Assembly (NCBI RefSeq): GCF_030538285.1
Contig: NZ_JAUNUG010000001.1
Span: 62,001-126,000 of the forward strand
From: Corynebacterium sp.
Lineage (GTDB): Bacteria > Actinomycetota > Actinomycetes > Mycobacteriales > Mycobacteriaceae
Length of the DNA stretch: 64,000 nucleotides
Reading direction: 5' to 3'
In this document: one piece after another, positions 17,470 to 26,439 of the stretch
How positions within the stretch are numbered: position 1 is the first letter of the stretch
Layout: each line of letters begins with the position of its first letter
The notes under the pieces: generated by a model
Told to the model about the DNA's origin: nothing
The model's database searches: none
Seen by the model: only the letters and a program-made list of their open reading frames with translations
Position numbers and translations under genes: made by a program

Positions 17470-18440
17470 CCCTGCCAGTCGAGCTCATAGTCGACGCGCT
17501 CGCCCATGAACGCGGAGACGGTGACGGTGGCGATGTCGGCGCCCTCTGCTCCCTCGTCGAGCGGGGTGACCACCAGCGACTCGGGTCGGATGAGCAGCAC
17601 CGCCGGATTATCCCGTTCCTGCAAGTCAGGGTGCGCGGGGACGGTGATGCCGTGGCCGAAGACGGTGACCCGCGCCCCCTCCTCCTCCACGCAGGCGACG
17701 TCGACATTGAGCAGGTTGGCGCGGCCCACGAAGCCGGCGACAAAAGCGGTGGCGGGACGGCGGTAGAGCTCGGTGGGGGTGGCGACCTGCTCGATGCGCC
17801 CGGCGTTCATCACGACGACGAGGTCACTCATGGCCATCGCCTCGGACTGGTCGTGGGTGACGTAGACGGCGGTAGCCCCCAGTTCACGCTGCAGCTGGCG
17901 GATGCGCAGGCGCATGCGCTCGCGCAAGGTGGCGTCGAGGTTGGACAGCGGTTCGTCGAAAAGCATCACCTGCGGGCGGGTGACCATGGCGCGCGCCAGG
18001 GCGACGCGCTGCTGCTGTCCACCGGACAGCTGCCCGGGGGAGCGGTCACCCAGGCCCGTCAGGCCCATCTGGTCGAGGGCTTCGTCGACGCGGGTGGCCA
18101 ACTCGACGCGCTTGACGCCGGCAGCGTGCAGGCCGTAGCCGACGTTCTCGCGCACGTTCAAGTGCGGGAACAGGGCGTAGCTCTGGAAAACGAGGCTGAT
18201 GGGGCGCTTATCGGGGGAGACGCGAGTGAGGTCGGCGCCGTCGAGAAGCAACTCGCCGGACGTCGGGGACTCGAAACCGGCGATGGTGCGCAGCACGGTC
18301 GTCTTGCCGCAGCCGGAGGGCCCGAGGAGGGTGACGAAGGTGCCCGGGGCGATGTCGAGGTTGAAACCATCGACGGCGCGGTGACCGGAACGCGGGTTAT
18401 AGACCTTGACCAGGTCTTTGAGGGTCAGACGGCCTGCCAC
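17352..18440 (-). CDS. ABC importer ATPase, AfuC/FbpC-like
   Basis: 362-residue ATPase. The Walker A LLGPSGCGKTTVLRTIAG is near residues 37-54, the Q-loop is VFQSYALFPH, the signature LSGGQQQRVALARAM is near 140-154, and Walker B VMLFDEPLSNLD is followed by the H-loop YVTHDQSEAM. A C-terminal TOBE-like domain starts at about 240. This architecture belongs to the Fe3+/spermidine/phosphonate importer group. The start is GTG at 18440, overlapping the permease stop by 16 bp. It is the third gene of a binding protein-permease-ATPase operon. Confidence 0.88.
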   Translation of the reverse strand: MAGRLTLKDLVKVYNPRSGHRAVDGFNLDIAPGTFVTLLGPSGCGKTTVLRTIAGFESPTSGELLLDGADLTRVSPDKRPISLVFQSYALFPHLNVRENVGYGLHAAGVKRVELATRVDEALDQMGLTGLGDRSPGQLSGGQQQRVALARAMVTRPQVMLFDEPLSNLDATLRERMRLRIRQLQRELGATAVYVTHDQSEAMAMSDLVVVMNAGRIEQVATPTELYRRPATAFVAGFVGRANLLNVDVACVEEEGARVTVFGHGITVPAHPDLQERDNPAVLLIRPESLVVTPLDEGAEGADIATVTVSAFMGERVDYELDWQGQRLLASLANPEASDVHPEGTRVRLSTDAARGWVLPAGE

Positions 18441-20146
18441 TGGCGGGCTCCTTCCATGCGGCGGGTGATCAGGTGGATGACCAGCATGGCGAGCAGCACG
18501 ATGATGATCAGGATGGTGCAGAATGCGAAGGCATTACCGAAACGCCCGCGGTCGACCTCGGCGTAAATCTGCGAGGTGAGGATGCGTTGCGAGGGCGTGG
18601 TGAGGAAGATGACCGCCGACACGCTCGTCATCGACCGCGCGAAAGCATAGGTCAGGCCCGCCAGCAGCGCGGGGCGCAGCAGCGGCATGGTGATTCGCCG
18701 GAAGGTGCCCGCCTCGGACTGGCCGAGTGAGATCGACGCCTCCTCCAACGCGGGGTCAATCTGCCGCAGCGCGGAGATGCCGTTGCGCTGACCGACGGGG
18801 GAAGAACCGGCGACAAACACCATGATGATGGCGATTGCACCACCGAACACCGCGCCGCCGCCGGCCAACGCGGGGGCCAGGGGGATGCCGAAAACGGTTG
18901 TCGAGGAGTTATAGACAATGAGGTAACCGATGCCGACGACCGTGCCCGGCAGCGCCATGCCCAGCATGCCGAGGAAGTCGACGACCCCGGCGGTGCGCTG
19001 CAGCCGCGTGACCACCAGCCAGGCGATGAACACGCCCAGCAGTCCGGCAATCGGCGTGGCGATGAGCGCGAGGAGGGTGGTGTCGATGATCGCGTCATTG
19101 CCCACACCGGTGAAGATGTAGCGGTAGTTGTTCAGCGTGAAGGTGTTGTTCACGCCGAGGATCCGCACGAAACCTCCGAGCAGGATCGCGCCGTAGATGA
19201 TGAGCACCAGCGCGGCGACAATATAGGCGACGATGAGCGCCGGGATCTTCAGCCAGGGCGTCTCAATCGCCACGTGCCGGCCTGTCGGCTTACCCGAGAC
19301 CGACACCGTTGACGCGCGTTCCGCCCAGTAGCGCTGCAGCAGGAAAAGCGTGACGGCCGGCAGGAGCAGCACCATGGAGTAGGCGGCGCCGCCCGGCAGG
19401 TTGTACTCGCCGATGATCGCCAGGTAGGCGCGCGAGGCCAGCACCTGGAAATCTCCGCCGAGGACCAACGGATTCGACAGATCCGAGATCGTCTCGACGA
19501 ACACCAGCAGGAACGCCCCCGCAAACCCCGGCACCAGCATGGGTAGGGTAACGGTCCGCAGGATCCGCAGGCGGTTCGCGCCCAGCGAGAATGCGGCCTC
19601 CTCATGCGCCGGGTCGAGGGCCCGCAGCATGCCGAGCAGGTTCATGTACGCCAGCGGCAGGTACGACAGGGTGAGCACGAACAGCAGGCCCCAGAACCCG
19701 TAGATGTCCAGGCGATAGCCGAAGATGCCCTGCGTGATCATGCCGGAACGCCCGAACAGGGTGATCGTCGCCGCGGCGACCGCAAACGGCGGGGACACGA
19801 TCGGCAAAAGAGTGAGGAAGTGGATGGCGCGGCGCCCCAGGAAATGCATGCGGGCCTGCGCGAAAGCGAGAATGAACGCCAGCACGGTAGTCAGCGTGGC
19901 CACCGACAGGCCCAGCTGCAACGTGTTGAGCAGCAGCTGCCGGTTGATGCGCGAGGTGGCGAAACTGCTCACCACCGTCCATCCCTCCACCGACAGCGCA
20001 TAACGGAACACACCCCACAGCGGCCACCCGATGAGGGCGGTGATGATGAGCAGTACGGCGGCGAGCAGAACGCGGCTGTTGCGCATCGGTGTCGCCTTCT
20101 TCTGCTTATCGACGCCCGCGCCCGGCGCCGCTGTCAGCGTGGTCAT
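18425..20146 (-). CDS. Fused double permease of an AfuB/FbpB-type ABC importer
   Basis: 573-residue permease with two tandem binding-protein-dependent transport domains of six helices each. The EAA loops are visible as DPAHEEAAFSLGANRLRILRTVTLP (about 205) and DPALEEASISLGQSEAGTFRRITMP (about 475). Such fused permeases are typical of ferric-iron (FbpB/SfuB) and 2-aminoethylphosphonate importers. Starts 4 nt after the binding-protein stop, so the three genes form one operon. Confidence 0.87.
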   Translation of the reverse strand: MTTLTAAPGAGVDKQKKATPMRNSRVLLAAVLLIITALIGWPLWGVFRYALSVEGWTVVSSFATSRINRQLLLNTLQLGLSVATLTTVLAFILAFAQARMHFLGRRAIHFLTLLPIVSPPFAVAAATITLFGRSGMITQGIFGYRLDIYGFWGLLFVLTLSYLPLAYMNLLGMLRALDPAHEEAAFSLGANRLRILRTVTLPMLVPGFAGAFLLVFVETISDLSNPLVLGGDFQVLASRAYLAIIGEYNLPGGAAYSMVLLLPAVTLFLLQRYWAERASTVSVSGKPTGRHVAIETPWLKIPALIVAYIVAALVLIIYGAILLGGFVRILGVNNTFTLNNYRYIFTGVGNDAIIDTTLLALIATPIAGLLGVFIAWLVVTRLQRTAGVVDFLGMLGMALPGTVVGIGYLIVYNSSTTVFGIPLAPALAGGGAVFGGAIAIIMVFVAGSSPVGQRNGISALRQIDPALEEASISLGQSEAGTFRRITMPLLRPALLAGLTYAFARSMTSVSAVIFLTTPSQRILTSQIYAEVDRGRFGNAFAFCTILIIIVLLAMLVIHLITRRMEGARQWQAV

Positions 20147-20149
20147 CGT

Positions 20150-21265
20150 TTAGTTGGACTCTTCCTCGGCGGGCTCCTCGGCGACCTCGGCGTCGAAACG
20201 CGCGGTCAGGGCGGAGCGGGCCTCGCCGGCGGCGGCGAAGTCATAGTCGACGAGGGTGATGTCATCGAAGGAGACCATGCGCGGATCCTCGACGGCGTCC
20301 GGGTGGGTGAGGATCTGGAAGGCGTTGTTCTCCGGGCCCAGGTCCTGCGCGGCCGGGGTCAGTGCCCAGTCGATGTAGGCCTTGGCGGCGTCCGGGTTCT
20401 TCGCACCCTTCATCAGTGCGACACCGCCGATCTCGTAACCGGTGCCCTCCTCCGGGAAGGAGACGACCAGGTCATCGAAGCCCTCCTCCTGGTGGGAGAC
20501 GCAGTCGTGGGAGAAGACCATGGCGACGGCCACCTCACCGCGGCCGGCAGACTGGGCCGGGGCGGAACCGGAGCGGGTGTACTGCAGGATGTTGGAGTTG
20601 AAGTCGCGCATGTAGTCGAGTGCCTCATCCTCGCCGCCGAGACGCTCCACCTGGGTCCACAGGGTGGTGAACGCGGTGCCGGAGGTGGACGGGTGGGCCA
20701 TCATGAGTTCACCCTGCAGCTCCGGGACGGTGAGATCATCCCAGGAATCCGGGACGTCGACGCCGAGCTCCTCCAGGCGAGACTCATTGGAGCAGAAGCC
20801 CAGCGCACCGAGGTAAACGCCAGCCCAGTAGCCCTCAGGATCGACGACGTCGTCGTCGAGGTCGGCGGCGTTCGGGGACTCGTACTGCTCCAGCAGACCC
20901 TCCTGGGTGGCGGCGATGAAGCCGTCGACCGGGCCGGCGTGCCAGACATCGAACTCCGGGTTGTCGCCGGCGGCCTGGAAACGGGCCACCGCCTCGCCGG
21001 AAGACATGCGGACGTAGTTGGTGGTGATGCCGGACTCAGCCTCGAAGGCATCGGCCCAAGCGGCGCAGAGCACCTCGTCAGCGGTGCAGGCGACGGTGAT
21101 CTCACCCTCGGCGGCAGCGGCCTCGGTGGCGGTGGCAGCGCCGGTGGTGGCGGTGGTGGTGCCGTCGGTGGTCTCCTCCTCGACGCTGCCGCACGCGGCG
21201 ATGGTCAGCGTGGAGACGGCGAGCAGGGAAAGGAATGCGGTACGGCGGGACTTCAGAGCAGACAT
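20150..21265 (-). CDS. ABC-importer substrate-binding lipoprotein, AfuA/FbpA-like
   Basis: 371-residue lipoprotein. The signal peptide has the lipobox LTIAACGS (acylated Cys near residue 24), then a Thr/Ala-rich linker and a two-lobe type-2 periplasmic-binding fold (ITVACTADEVLCAAWADAFE, later GGVALMKGAKNPDAAKAYIDW). It resembles Fe3+ and phosphonate binding proteins, but I do not see the paired tyrosines expected in classical FbpA, so the ligand stays open. ATG at 21265 is preceded by AGGAG. First gene of the operon. Confidence 0.83.
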   Translation of the reverse strand: MSALKSRRTAFLSLLAVSTLTIAACGSVEEETTDGTTTATTGAATATEAAAAEGEITVACTADEVLCAAWADAFEAESGITTNYVRMSSGEAVARFQAAGDNPEFDVWHAGPVDGFIAATQEGLLEQYESPNAADLDDDVVDPEGYWAGVYLGALGFCSNESRLEELGVDVPDSWDDLTVPELQGELMMAHPSTSGTAFTTLWTQVERLGGEDEALDYMRDFNSNILQYTRSGSAPAQSAGRGEVAVAMVFSHDCVSHQEEGFDDLVVSFPEEGTGYEIGGVALMKGAKNPDAAKAYIDWALTPAAQDLGPENNAFQILTHPDAVEDPRMVSFDDITLVDYDFAAAGEARSALTARFDAEVAEEPAEEESN

Positions 21266-21357
21266 GGGGGCTCCTGGTGGGAAGCGGACGTGTACCGGGG
21301 ACACCTTTCCCCATCGAAATTAAAGTGCCGTCAACTGAACATTAATAGGTGGTGAAC

Positions 21358-22008
21358 TTAGTAGTCCTCCCGCTTTTTCACCCAGGCGATGACCGCGTAG
21401 GTCACGGGTAGCAAGGCCACCTCGATCAGTGTCTTCCACAGGAAGCCGACGATGACGTAGTTGATCAAGTCGCTGGCTGTGGCAATCCCGATCACTGGCG
21501 CCGCGATGAGGCAGAACAGCAGCGTGTCCCCGAACTCACCGACCACCGTCGAGCCAATGAGCCGCGCCCACAGTGACTTCTCACCTGTGCGTTGCTTGAT
21601 CTTCACCAGCACCCAGGAGTTGAGCAGCTGGCCGACGAGGTAACCGGCCAGCGAGGCCACCACGATCTGTGGCACCAGGCCCAGGATGTAGGCGAATTCC
21701 TCCTGCGAATCATAGAAATCAGCCGGGGGCAGCCAGATGGCGACATAGAAGGACATCACCGCCAGCAGGGTCACCGCGAACCCGGTGATAATCGCGCGCC
21801 GCGCCGCCTTGAACCCGTAGCACTCGGCCAGCACATCGCCGAGGACATAGGCCAGCGGGAAGAGGAAAAAGGCGCCGTCGGTGATCAGCGGGCCGACGGC
21901 CACGCCCTTGGTGGCCAGAATGTTGGAGATGAGGAAGACCGCGACGAAAAACGCCACGATAGCGGGGTAGTAGCTGCGCTGGAGGGGGATGAAACGGGTG
22001 TCGCTCAC
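21358..22008 (-). CDS. Queuosine precursor transporter (YhhQ/QPTR family)
   Basis: 216-residue membrane protein with six hydrophobic segments. Diagnostic stretches are ISNILATKGVAVGPLITDGA, YVLGDVLAECYGFKAARRAI and GSTVVGEFGDTLLF, all typical of the YhhQ/QPTR family that imports preQ0, preQ1 or queuine. The GTG at 22008 (VSDTRFIPLQRSYY) was chosen over the longer frame to 22086, which would add a non-family tail. The presence of tgt and gluQ in the same window supports a role in queuosine salvage. Whether it imports preQ1 or queuine cannot be read here. Confidence 0.87.
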   Translation of the reverse strand: MSDTRFIPLQRSYYPAIVAFFVAVFLISNILATKGVAVGPLITDGAFFLFPLAYVLGDVLAECYGFKAARRAIITGFAVTLLAVMSFYVAIWLPPADFYDSQEEFAYILGLVPQIVVASLAGYLVGQLLNSWVLVKIKQRTGEKSLWARLIGSTVVGEFGDTLLFCLIAAPVIGIATASDLINYVIVGFLWKTLIEVALLPVTYAVIAWVKKREDY

Positions 22009-22112
22009 GCTTAGGATGATCCCACACTGATGTCTGCGTGCGGGGGGTAAGTCTGGGGGTGGTGTCAATATATCTTGCTGCGGCAATAGCTCACATCGGC
22101 CACAATAACCTC

Positions 22113-23729
22113 ATGATCTTCTCCCGAATCTCTGCGACTGCCGCTGCACTGGCTCTCGCCGCCACCGCTCTCACTGTCCCTCAGGCCGCTGCCTTACCTA
22201 CCAATCCCGTCTCCCCGCCGAACGGGACCAGCGGTTCCTGTGCGGCCTCCGCGTCCGCGACGGCCAACGTGCCGGGCGATAGTCCGCGGCAGCAGACGGG
22301 TGCCATCCCCGGCACCGTGACTGTGGGTGTGCAGAACTGGTCCAACGCCAACGGGACCTTTGGTATGCGCCCGTTTGTCCGTGCCTACGGCGTTGCCGAG
22401 CGGTGGATGACCGATTCGACGCTCACCTTCGAAACCGATGGCCCGGAAGGGGAGTACTCCGTCCGCGCGCACACTGAACCCATTCCAATCACGGCGCACA
22501 CGGTGCCGATCACCCACAGTTTTGCCCCCGTTGTGGGCGAGAAGGGTGGTTTCATCGCTGAGCTGGGCAACTTCAATGCCAATGAGCCAGGGTGGGGAGC
22601 CGCCGCCACCAATGCCGCGCTGTGGTACATTGGCGGCCCGATCGAGGAAGAGGTCAACGGTACCGTCTCCATCGACACCACTGTTCTGCCTTGGCCATCG
22701 GAAAACGTCAACTGCCAGCCGCTGGGTGTCGTCCCCGGCTCTGGTCCGGTAGCGGCCGTCGGTTCCCCGCAGGGCACCGGCGCTGTGGTCACCGCCGGTG
22801 ACGCCGCCGATCATGCGCGTATGTACGGCAATGTCTACCTGCCGGGGACTGACACCCTGGTGGAGGGGGCGGAGGTCACCGTCAACCCGGATGGCACGGT
22901 GTCCCTGTCCCTGCCGGTGGGCGTTGATGCGGATGCGGTGGAGATCCAGCTGCGTGCAAAGCCGCGCGAGGATGAGGCCACGTTCGAGGCCTACAACGTC
23001 GACTGGAATGTCGGAGAACGCTTCACGGTGAACATCGTTGACCAGGTGGACGGCAACACCCCCGGCTACTACCATGCGGTCACCCACCCGGGCGTGCCGA
23101 TCACGTTGCAGCAGAACCGTGACCTCGACATGCCGGAGGGCACCACCTACGAGATCGTCGGGGACCCGCTGACGGATCCGCTCAGTGATGGCTGGGAGTA
23201 CGTCGTCGACGCCTCCTCCGGTGCTCTCACCGTGACTCCGCCGGAGGACGCACAGACCGGTGACTACATCGTCGTATCCGTTGAGGTGACCTACCCGGAC
23301 GGTTCGACCGAGACGATCGAGGGGCATGTCACCGTGGTTGATCGAGGCCAGCCGATCAGCCAGGAGGAGGGTTCCTCTGTGGATGGTCGTTGCATCGCCA
23401 CTGCCGGTGCCGTGATCACCCCGCTGGCTCTGCTGGCGCCGCTCGCGTTGGCCAGCCAGGTCGACATTCCGGGTGTCTCCCCGATGATCCGCGATCTGCA
23501 GGTGCAGCTGCAGCGGGCCAACAATGACCTGCAGCAGGGTCTGGGCATCAACAACCCGGAGATCGCCCGCCTGGCCGCGCAGATCAATGAGGCTCTGGGG
23601 CCGGATGCGATCCGCGTCCTCGGTGCCGCCGGTGTCGCCGCGCTGAGCCTGCTGGCTGTCGGTGTCATCGCTGACGCCTGCCTGCCGGGCGCGGGTGGAT
23701 CCTCCGGATCCTCCCTCTCCAGCGAGTAA
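22113..23729 (+). CDS. Secreted surface protein 1 with one YPDG repeat and the Cys-flanked C-terminal module
   Basis: 538-residue exported protein. The signal peptide ([20 protein letters not shown]..., cleavage near AAALPTNP) is followed by a non-repeated domain (about 45-300), then one immunoglobulin-like repeat of the YPDG type ending in [19 protein letters not shown] (about 325-415). The C-terminal module (427-523) starts with [20 protein letters not shown] and ends with a second hydrophobic helix and ACLPG; Cys427 and Cys523 are 96 residues apart. A Ser/Gly tail follows. No LPXTG motif is present, so sortase anchoring is unlikely. ATG at 22113 was chosen because it opens the signal peptide; the frame extends to 22038. 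Related to the two proteins at 45.5-52.6 kb. Confidence 0.8.
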   Translation: MIFSRISATAAALALAATALTVPQAAALPTNPVSPPNGTSGSCAASASATANVPGDSPRQQTGAIPGTVTVGVQNWSNANGTFGMRPFVRAYGVAERWMTDSTLTFETDGPEGEYSVRAHTEPIPITAHTVPITHSFAPVVGEKGGFIAELGNFNANEPGWGAAATNAALWYIGGPIEEEVNGTVSIDTTVLPWPSENVNCQPLGVVPGSGPVAAVGSPQGTGAVVTAGDAADHARMYGNVYLPGTDTLVEGAEVTVNPDGTVSLSLPVGVDADAVEIQLRAKPREDEATFEAYNVDWNVGERFTVNIVDQVDGNTPGYYHAVTHPGVPITLQQNRDLDMPEGTTYEIVGDPLTDPLSDGWEYVVDASSGALTVTPPEDAQTGDYIVVSVEVTYPDGSTETIEGHVTVVDRGQPISQEEGSSVDGRCIATAGAVITPLALLAPLALASQVDIPGVSPMIRDLQVQLQRANNDLQQGLGINNPEIARLAAQINEALGPDAIRVLGAAGVAALSLLAVGVIADACLPGAGGSSGSSLSSE

Positions 23730-23743
23730 TACTGACCTACCTG

Positions 23744-23772
23744 CACCCGCCCACGATGATCGTGGGCGGGTG
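23744..23772 (+). terminator. Strong hairpin between surface-protein 1 and gluQ
   Basis: Perfect 13-bp arms CACCCGCCCACGA / TCGTGGGCGGGTG with a 3-nt loop, 15 nt after the stop codon. There is no long T tract (GTCGTCATT follows). It ends 26 nt before the gluQ start, so it may also fall in the gluQ leader. Confidence 0.65.
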
Positions 23773-23797
23773 TCGTCATTCCCGCTACCCTGGAATC

Positions 23798-24700
23798 ATG
23801 ACTCACGCAGGCCGCTACGCCCCGTCCCCCTCCGGAGACCTGCACTTCGGCAATCTCCGCACCGGTCTCATTGCCTGGCTTTTCGCCCGGCACACCGGCC
23901 GAGATTTCTTGTTGCGGGTGGAGGATATTGACACCCAGCGTTCGACGATCGATTCGGCCCATCGTCAGATCGATGATCTGCTCACCCTCGGCCTGACCTT
24001 CGACGGGGACATTCTCTACCAGTCGGAGCGTTTCCCGGCGTACCAGCGGGCCCTGGACATGCTTGACGCCCGTGGCTTGGTCTACGAGTGCTATTGCTCC
24101 CGCAAGGACATCCAGGATTCGGCCCGCGCCCCGCACACCCCCGCCGGCTCCTACCCGGGCACCTGCCGGGACTTGTCTGAGGGTGAGCGGGCTAAGCGTC
24201 GAGAAGCTCTTGCTGAGCAGGGGCGCACGCCTGCGTTGCGCCTGCGCACGGACGTCGATGAGTTCACCATCCAGGACCACTACCACGGTGCGTACACCAC
24301 TGAGGTCGATGATTTTGTATTGCGCCGCGGCGGGCAGGCGCCGGACTGGGCGTACAATCTGGCGGTTGTCGTCGATGATGGTTTTCAGGGTATCGACCAG
24401 GTCGTCCGCGGTGAGGATCTACTTTCCTCCAGCCCGCGCCAGGCCTACCTGGCGACGTTGCTCGGCATTGAGCTGCCCGAATACGTCCATGTCCCGCTGG
24501 TGATCAACGAATCCGGGCAGCGTCTGGCGAAGCGCGACGGCGCCGTGACCCTGCGCGAGATGCTTCTCGACGACCCGGTGTTCAAGGTCGTCGAAAAGCT
24601 CGCCGCCTCACTCGGCTATCCAGGAGTGAACACCCTCCAGAAGCTCCGCGAGGTTTTCGATCCGGCGGATCTGCCCCGCGATGCCCTGGTGTGGCGCTGA
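23798..24700 (+). CDS. gluQ: Glutamyl-Q tRNA(Asp) synthetase
   Basis: 300-residue truncated class I synthetase that lacks an anticodon-binding domain and glutamylates the queuosine base of tRNA-Asp. HIGH-like motif [20 protein letters not shown] (about residues 7-26), zinc ligands C-x-C in YECYCSR with Tyr and Cys in GSYPGTCRD, and a KMSKS-like [11 protein letters not shown] near 250 are all visible. The length agrees with GluQRS rather than GltX (about 490 residues). Its presence implies that queuosine is made in this organism's tRNA. Start ATG at 23798. Confidence 0.92.
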   Translation: MTHAGRYAPSPSGDLHFGNLRTGLIAWLFARHTGRDFLLRVEDIDTQRSTIDSAHRQIDDLLTLGLTFDGDILYQSERFPAYQRALDMLDARGLVYECYCSRKDIQDSARAPHTPAGSYPGTCRDLSEGERAKRREALAEQGRTPALRLRTDVDEFTIQDHYHGAYTTEVDDFVLRRGGQAPDWAYNLAVVVDDGFQGIDQVVRGEDLLSSSPRQAYLATLLGIELPEYVHVPLVINESGQRLAKRDGAVTLREMLLDDPVFKVVEKLAASLGYPGVNTLQKLREVFDPADLPRDALVWR

Positions 24701-24722
24701 TCACGCGCGTATATTTGTCCGC

Positions 24723-25151
24723 ATGAACCCGGACAAAATTGCCGAGCGCATCGTCGCCGACTCTCCCGACGCCATCATCTACTGCGACCGCACCGGCACC
24801 ATCCAGCTCTGGAACGCCGGGGCCGAGCGCATCTTCGGCTGGACCTCCGCGGAAGCAATCGGCGAGAACCTCGACATCATCATCCCGGAAAAGTACCGCG
24901 ACGTGCACTGGAAGGGGTGGGAGCGCGTGATGGTCTCCGGTGAGACCAGGTACGGCGCCGAACCACTCGCCGTCCCCGGCTTGCACAAGGACGGCTCGGC
25001 CATGTCGCTGGAGTTCTCCATCATGATGCTTCACGACGTCACCGGTGATATCCAGGGCATCGCCGCCATCATGCGCGATGTGTCAGTTCGTTGGGCCCGC
25101 GAGAAGGAGCTCCGCGCCCGAGTACGCGAGCTGGAGTCGCAAAATACTTAA
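24723..25151 (+). CDS. Single-domain PAS protein
   Basis: 142-residue cytosolic protein that consists of one PAS sensor fold: [27 protein letters not shown] opens it, [22 protein letters not shown] and [18 protein letters not shown] follow, and it closes with [19 protein letters not shown] and a short helix. No kinase, cyclase or DNA-binding output domain is attached, so it must act through a partner or as a ligand sink. Ligand (heme, flavin or other) unknown. Starts 22 nt after gluQ on the same strand. Confidence 0.82.
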   Translation: MNPDKIAERIVADSPDAIIYCDRTGTIQLWNAGAERIFGWTSAEAIGENLDIIIPEKYRDVHWKGWERVMVSGETRYGAEPLAVPGLHKDGSAMSLEFSIMMLHDVTGDIQGIAAIMRDVSVRWAREKELRARVRELESQNT

Positions 25152-25171
25152 CAAGAGCTAAGATCCGAGAC

Positions 25172-25927
25172 ATGCATACAAGTATGGTCTCGCGCCTCGC
25201 GGCGGAATTCCTCGGCACCTTCGTCCTCGTCTTCGGCGGCGCCGGTAGCGCTATTTTCGCTGCTTCCGTCCTCGCCGGCGACAACGCCAATATCAACATG
25301 GGCATCGGCTTCGTCGGTGTCTCCCTCGCCTTTGGCCTCACTGTCCTCACCATGGCCTACGCCGTCGGTCACATCTCCGGCGGACACTTCAACCCTGCGG
25401 TCACCCTCGGCGCTGTCCTTGCCGGGCGCGTCGAACCCGCCGCCGTCCTCCCGTACTGGCTCGCTCAGCTCATCGGCGGTATCGCCGCTGGTGGTGTCCT
25501 GTGGGTCATCGCCTCCGGGAAGGAAGGCTTCTCCGCCGTCGAATCTGGCTTCGCGACGAACGGCTACGGCGACCTTTCCCCCGACGGCTACTCCCTGGCC
25601 GCCGTCCTCATCGCCGAGATCGTCCTCACCGCGATCTTCCTCTACATCATCCTCGGCGCCACCGATAAGCGCGCCCCGCAGGGCTTCGCCCCCATCGCGA
25701 TCGGCCTGGCGCTGACGCTCATCCACCTGGTGTCGATCCCGATCTCCAACACCTCCGTCAACCCGGCCCGCTCCCTCGGCGTGGCCGTCTTTGCCGGATC
25801 CGAGCCGCTCATGCAGGTCTGGGCCTTCTTCCTGGCCCCGCTGCTCGGTGCCGCCATCGCCGGCTTCACCTACAAGTTCCTCTTCCCGGATCAGTCGGAT
25901 CACGTCTTGGAGGAGATCGGTAGGTAG
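25172..25927 (+). CDS. Aquaporin Z-like MIP channel
   Basis: 251-residue channel with six membrane helices and both half-helix motifs, [10 protein letters not shown] (about residues 67-76) and SVNPARSLG (about 194-202). The overall similarity ([23 protein letters not shown] at the start) places it with water-specific AqpZ rather than GlpF, which would have a longer loop and a different second filter. Start at ATG 25172; ATG at 25184 (MVSRLAAEF) is equally plausible. Monocistronic by spacing, with a shared terminator downstream. Confidence 0.88.
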   Translation: MHTSMVSRLAAEFLGTFVLVFGGAGSAIFAASVLAGDNANINMGIGFVGVSLAFGLTVLTMAYAVGHISGGHFNPAVTLGAVLAGRVEPAAVLPYWLAQLIGGIAAGGVLWVIASGKEGFSAVESGFATNGYGDLSPDGYSLAAVLIAEIVLTAIFLYIILGATDKRAPQGFAPIAIGLALTLIHLVSIPISNTSVNPARSLGVAVFAGSEPLMQVWAFFLAPLLGAAIAGFTYKFLFPDQSDHVLEEIGR

Positions 25928-25999
25928 ATCGCCGTGCAGCAGTGACTTTTTCCGGGCCCATTTTGGGGCCTCCTGCATGGCGTTCTACCTGAATCGCGA

Positions 26000-26026
26000 A
26001 AAGCCTCGGCGTAATGCCGAGGCTTT
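26000..26026. terminator. Bidirectional terminator between aquaporin and tRNA-Ser(GGA)
   Basis: Perfect stem AAAGCCTCGGC-GTAAT-GCCGAGGCTTT. The A/T ends let it serve the aquaporin gene on the plus strand and the tRNA on the minus strand. Confidence 0.8.
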
Positions 26027-26033
26027 CCATCTG

Positions 26034-26119
26034 CGGAGGATGTGGGATTTGAACCCACGAGGGTATTGCTACCCGCACGCGTTCCAGGCGTGTGACATAG
26101 GCCGCTAGTCGAATCCTCC
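26034..26119 (-). tRNA. tRNA-Ser(GGA)
   Basis: 86-nt long-variable-arm tRNA. The acceptor GGAGGAT pairs with ATCCTCC, the anticodon loop CTGGAAC gives GGA, and the T arm is GGGTTCAAATCCC. CCA is not encoded. Confidence 0.94.
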
Positions 26120-26263
26120 TGATCACTGCGGCCGCGGTGACCGTGGTCGCTGTGTTCTCGTGAAACAGTACACAACATCGCGCTGAAAATACAAATCGCT
26201 GGTCAGGGGCGTCGATAAGCGGGGATTTGGCCTCTGTACCCCGCGATGGGTTAGAGTTGGCGG

Positions 26264-26353
26264 CAGGATCCCGTGCGGCGTTCATCTTGTGAACTCCCCC
26301 AGGGCAGGAATGCAGCAAGGGTCAGCGAGCTCTGACGGGTGCGCGGGATCCCC
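26264..26353 (+). ncRNA. ffs: Signal recognition particle RNA (4.5S type)
   Basis: About 90-nt hairpin RNA. The ends GGATCCCGTGCGGCG and GCGCGGGATCC pair, and the conserved apical domain CCCAGGGCAGGAATGCAGCAAGGGT with GCGAGCTCTG is that of the bacterial SRP Alu-less RNA. A run of six T directly after the stem (26354-26359) is the terminator. Boundaries are accurate to a few bases. Confidence 0.9.
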
Positions 26354-26439
26354 TTTTTTGATTCGGGGGAATCTCACTTCACGCGAGAAACGTCTACCAT
26401 TGTGGCCGAACACTCCACGATGGAAAGCAGGCCCTTAAC

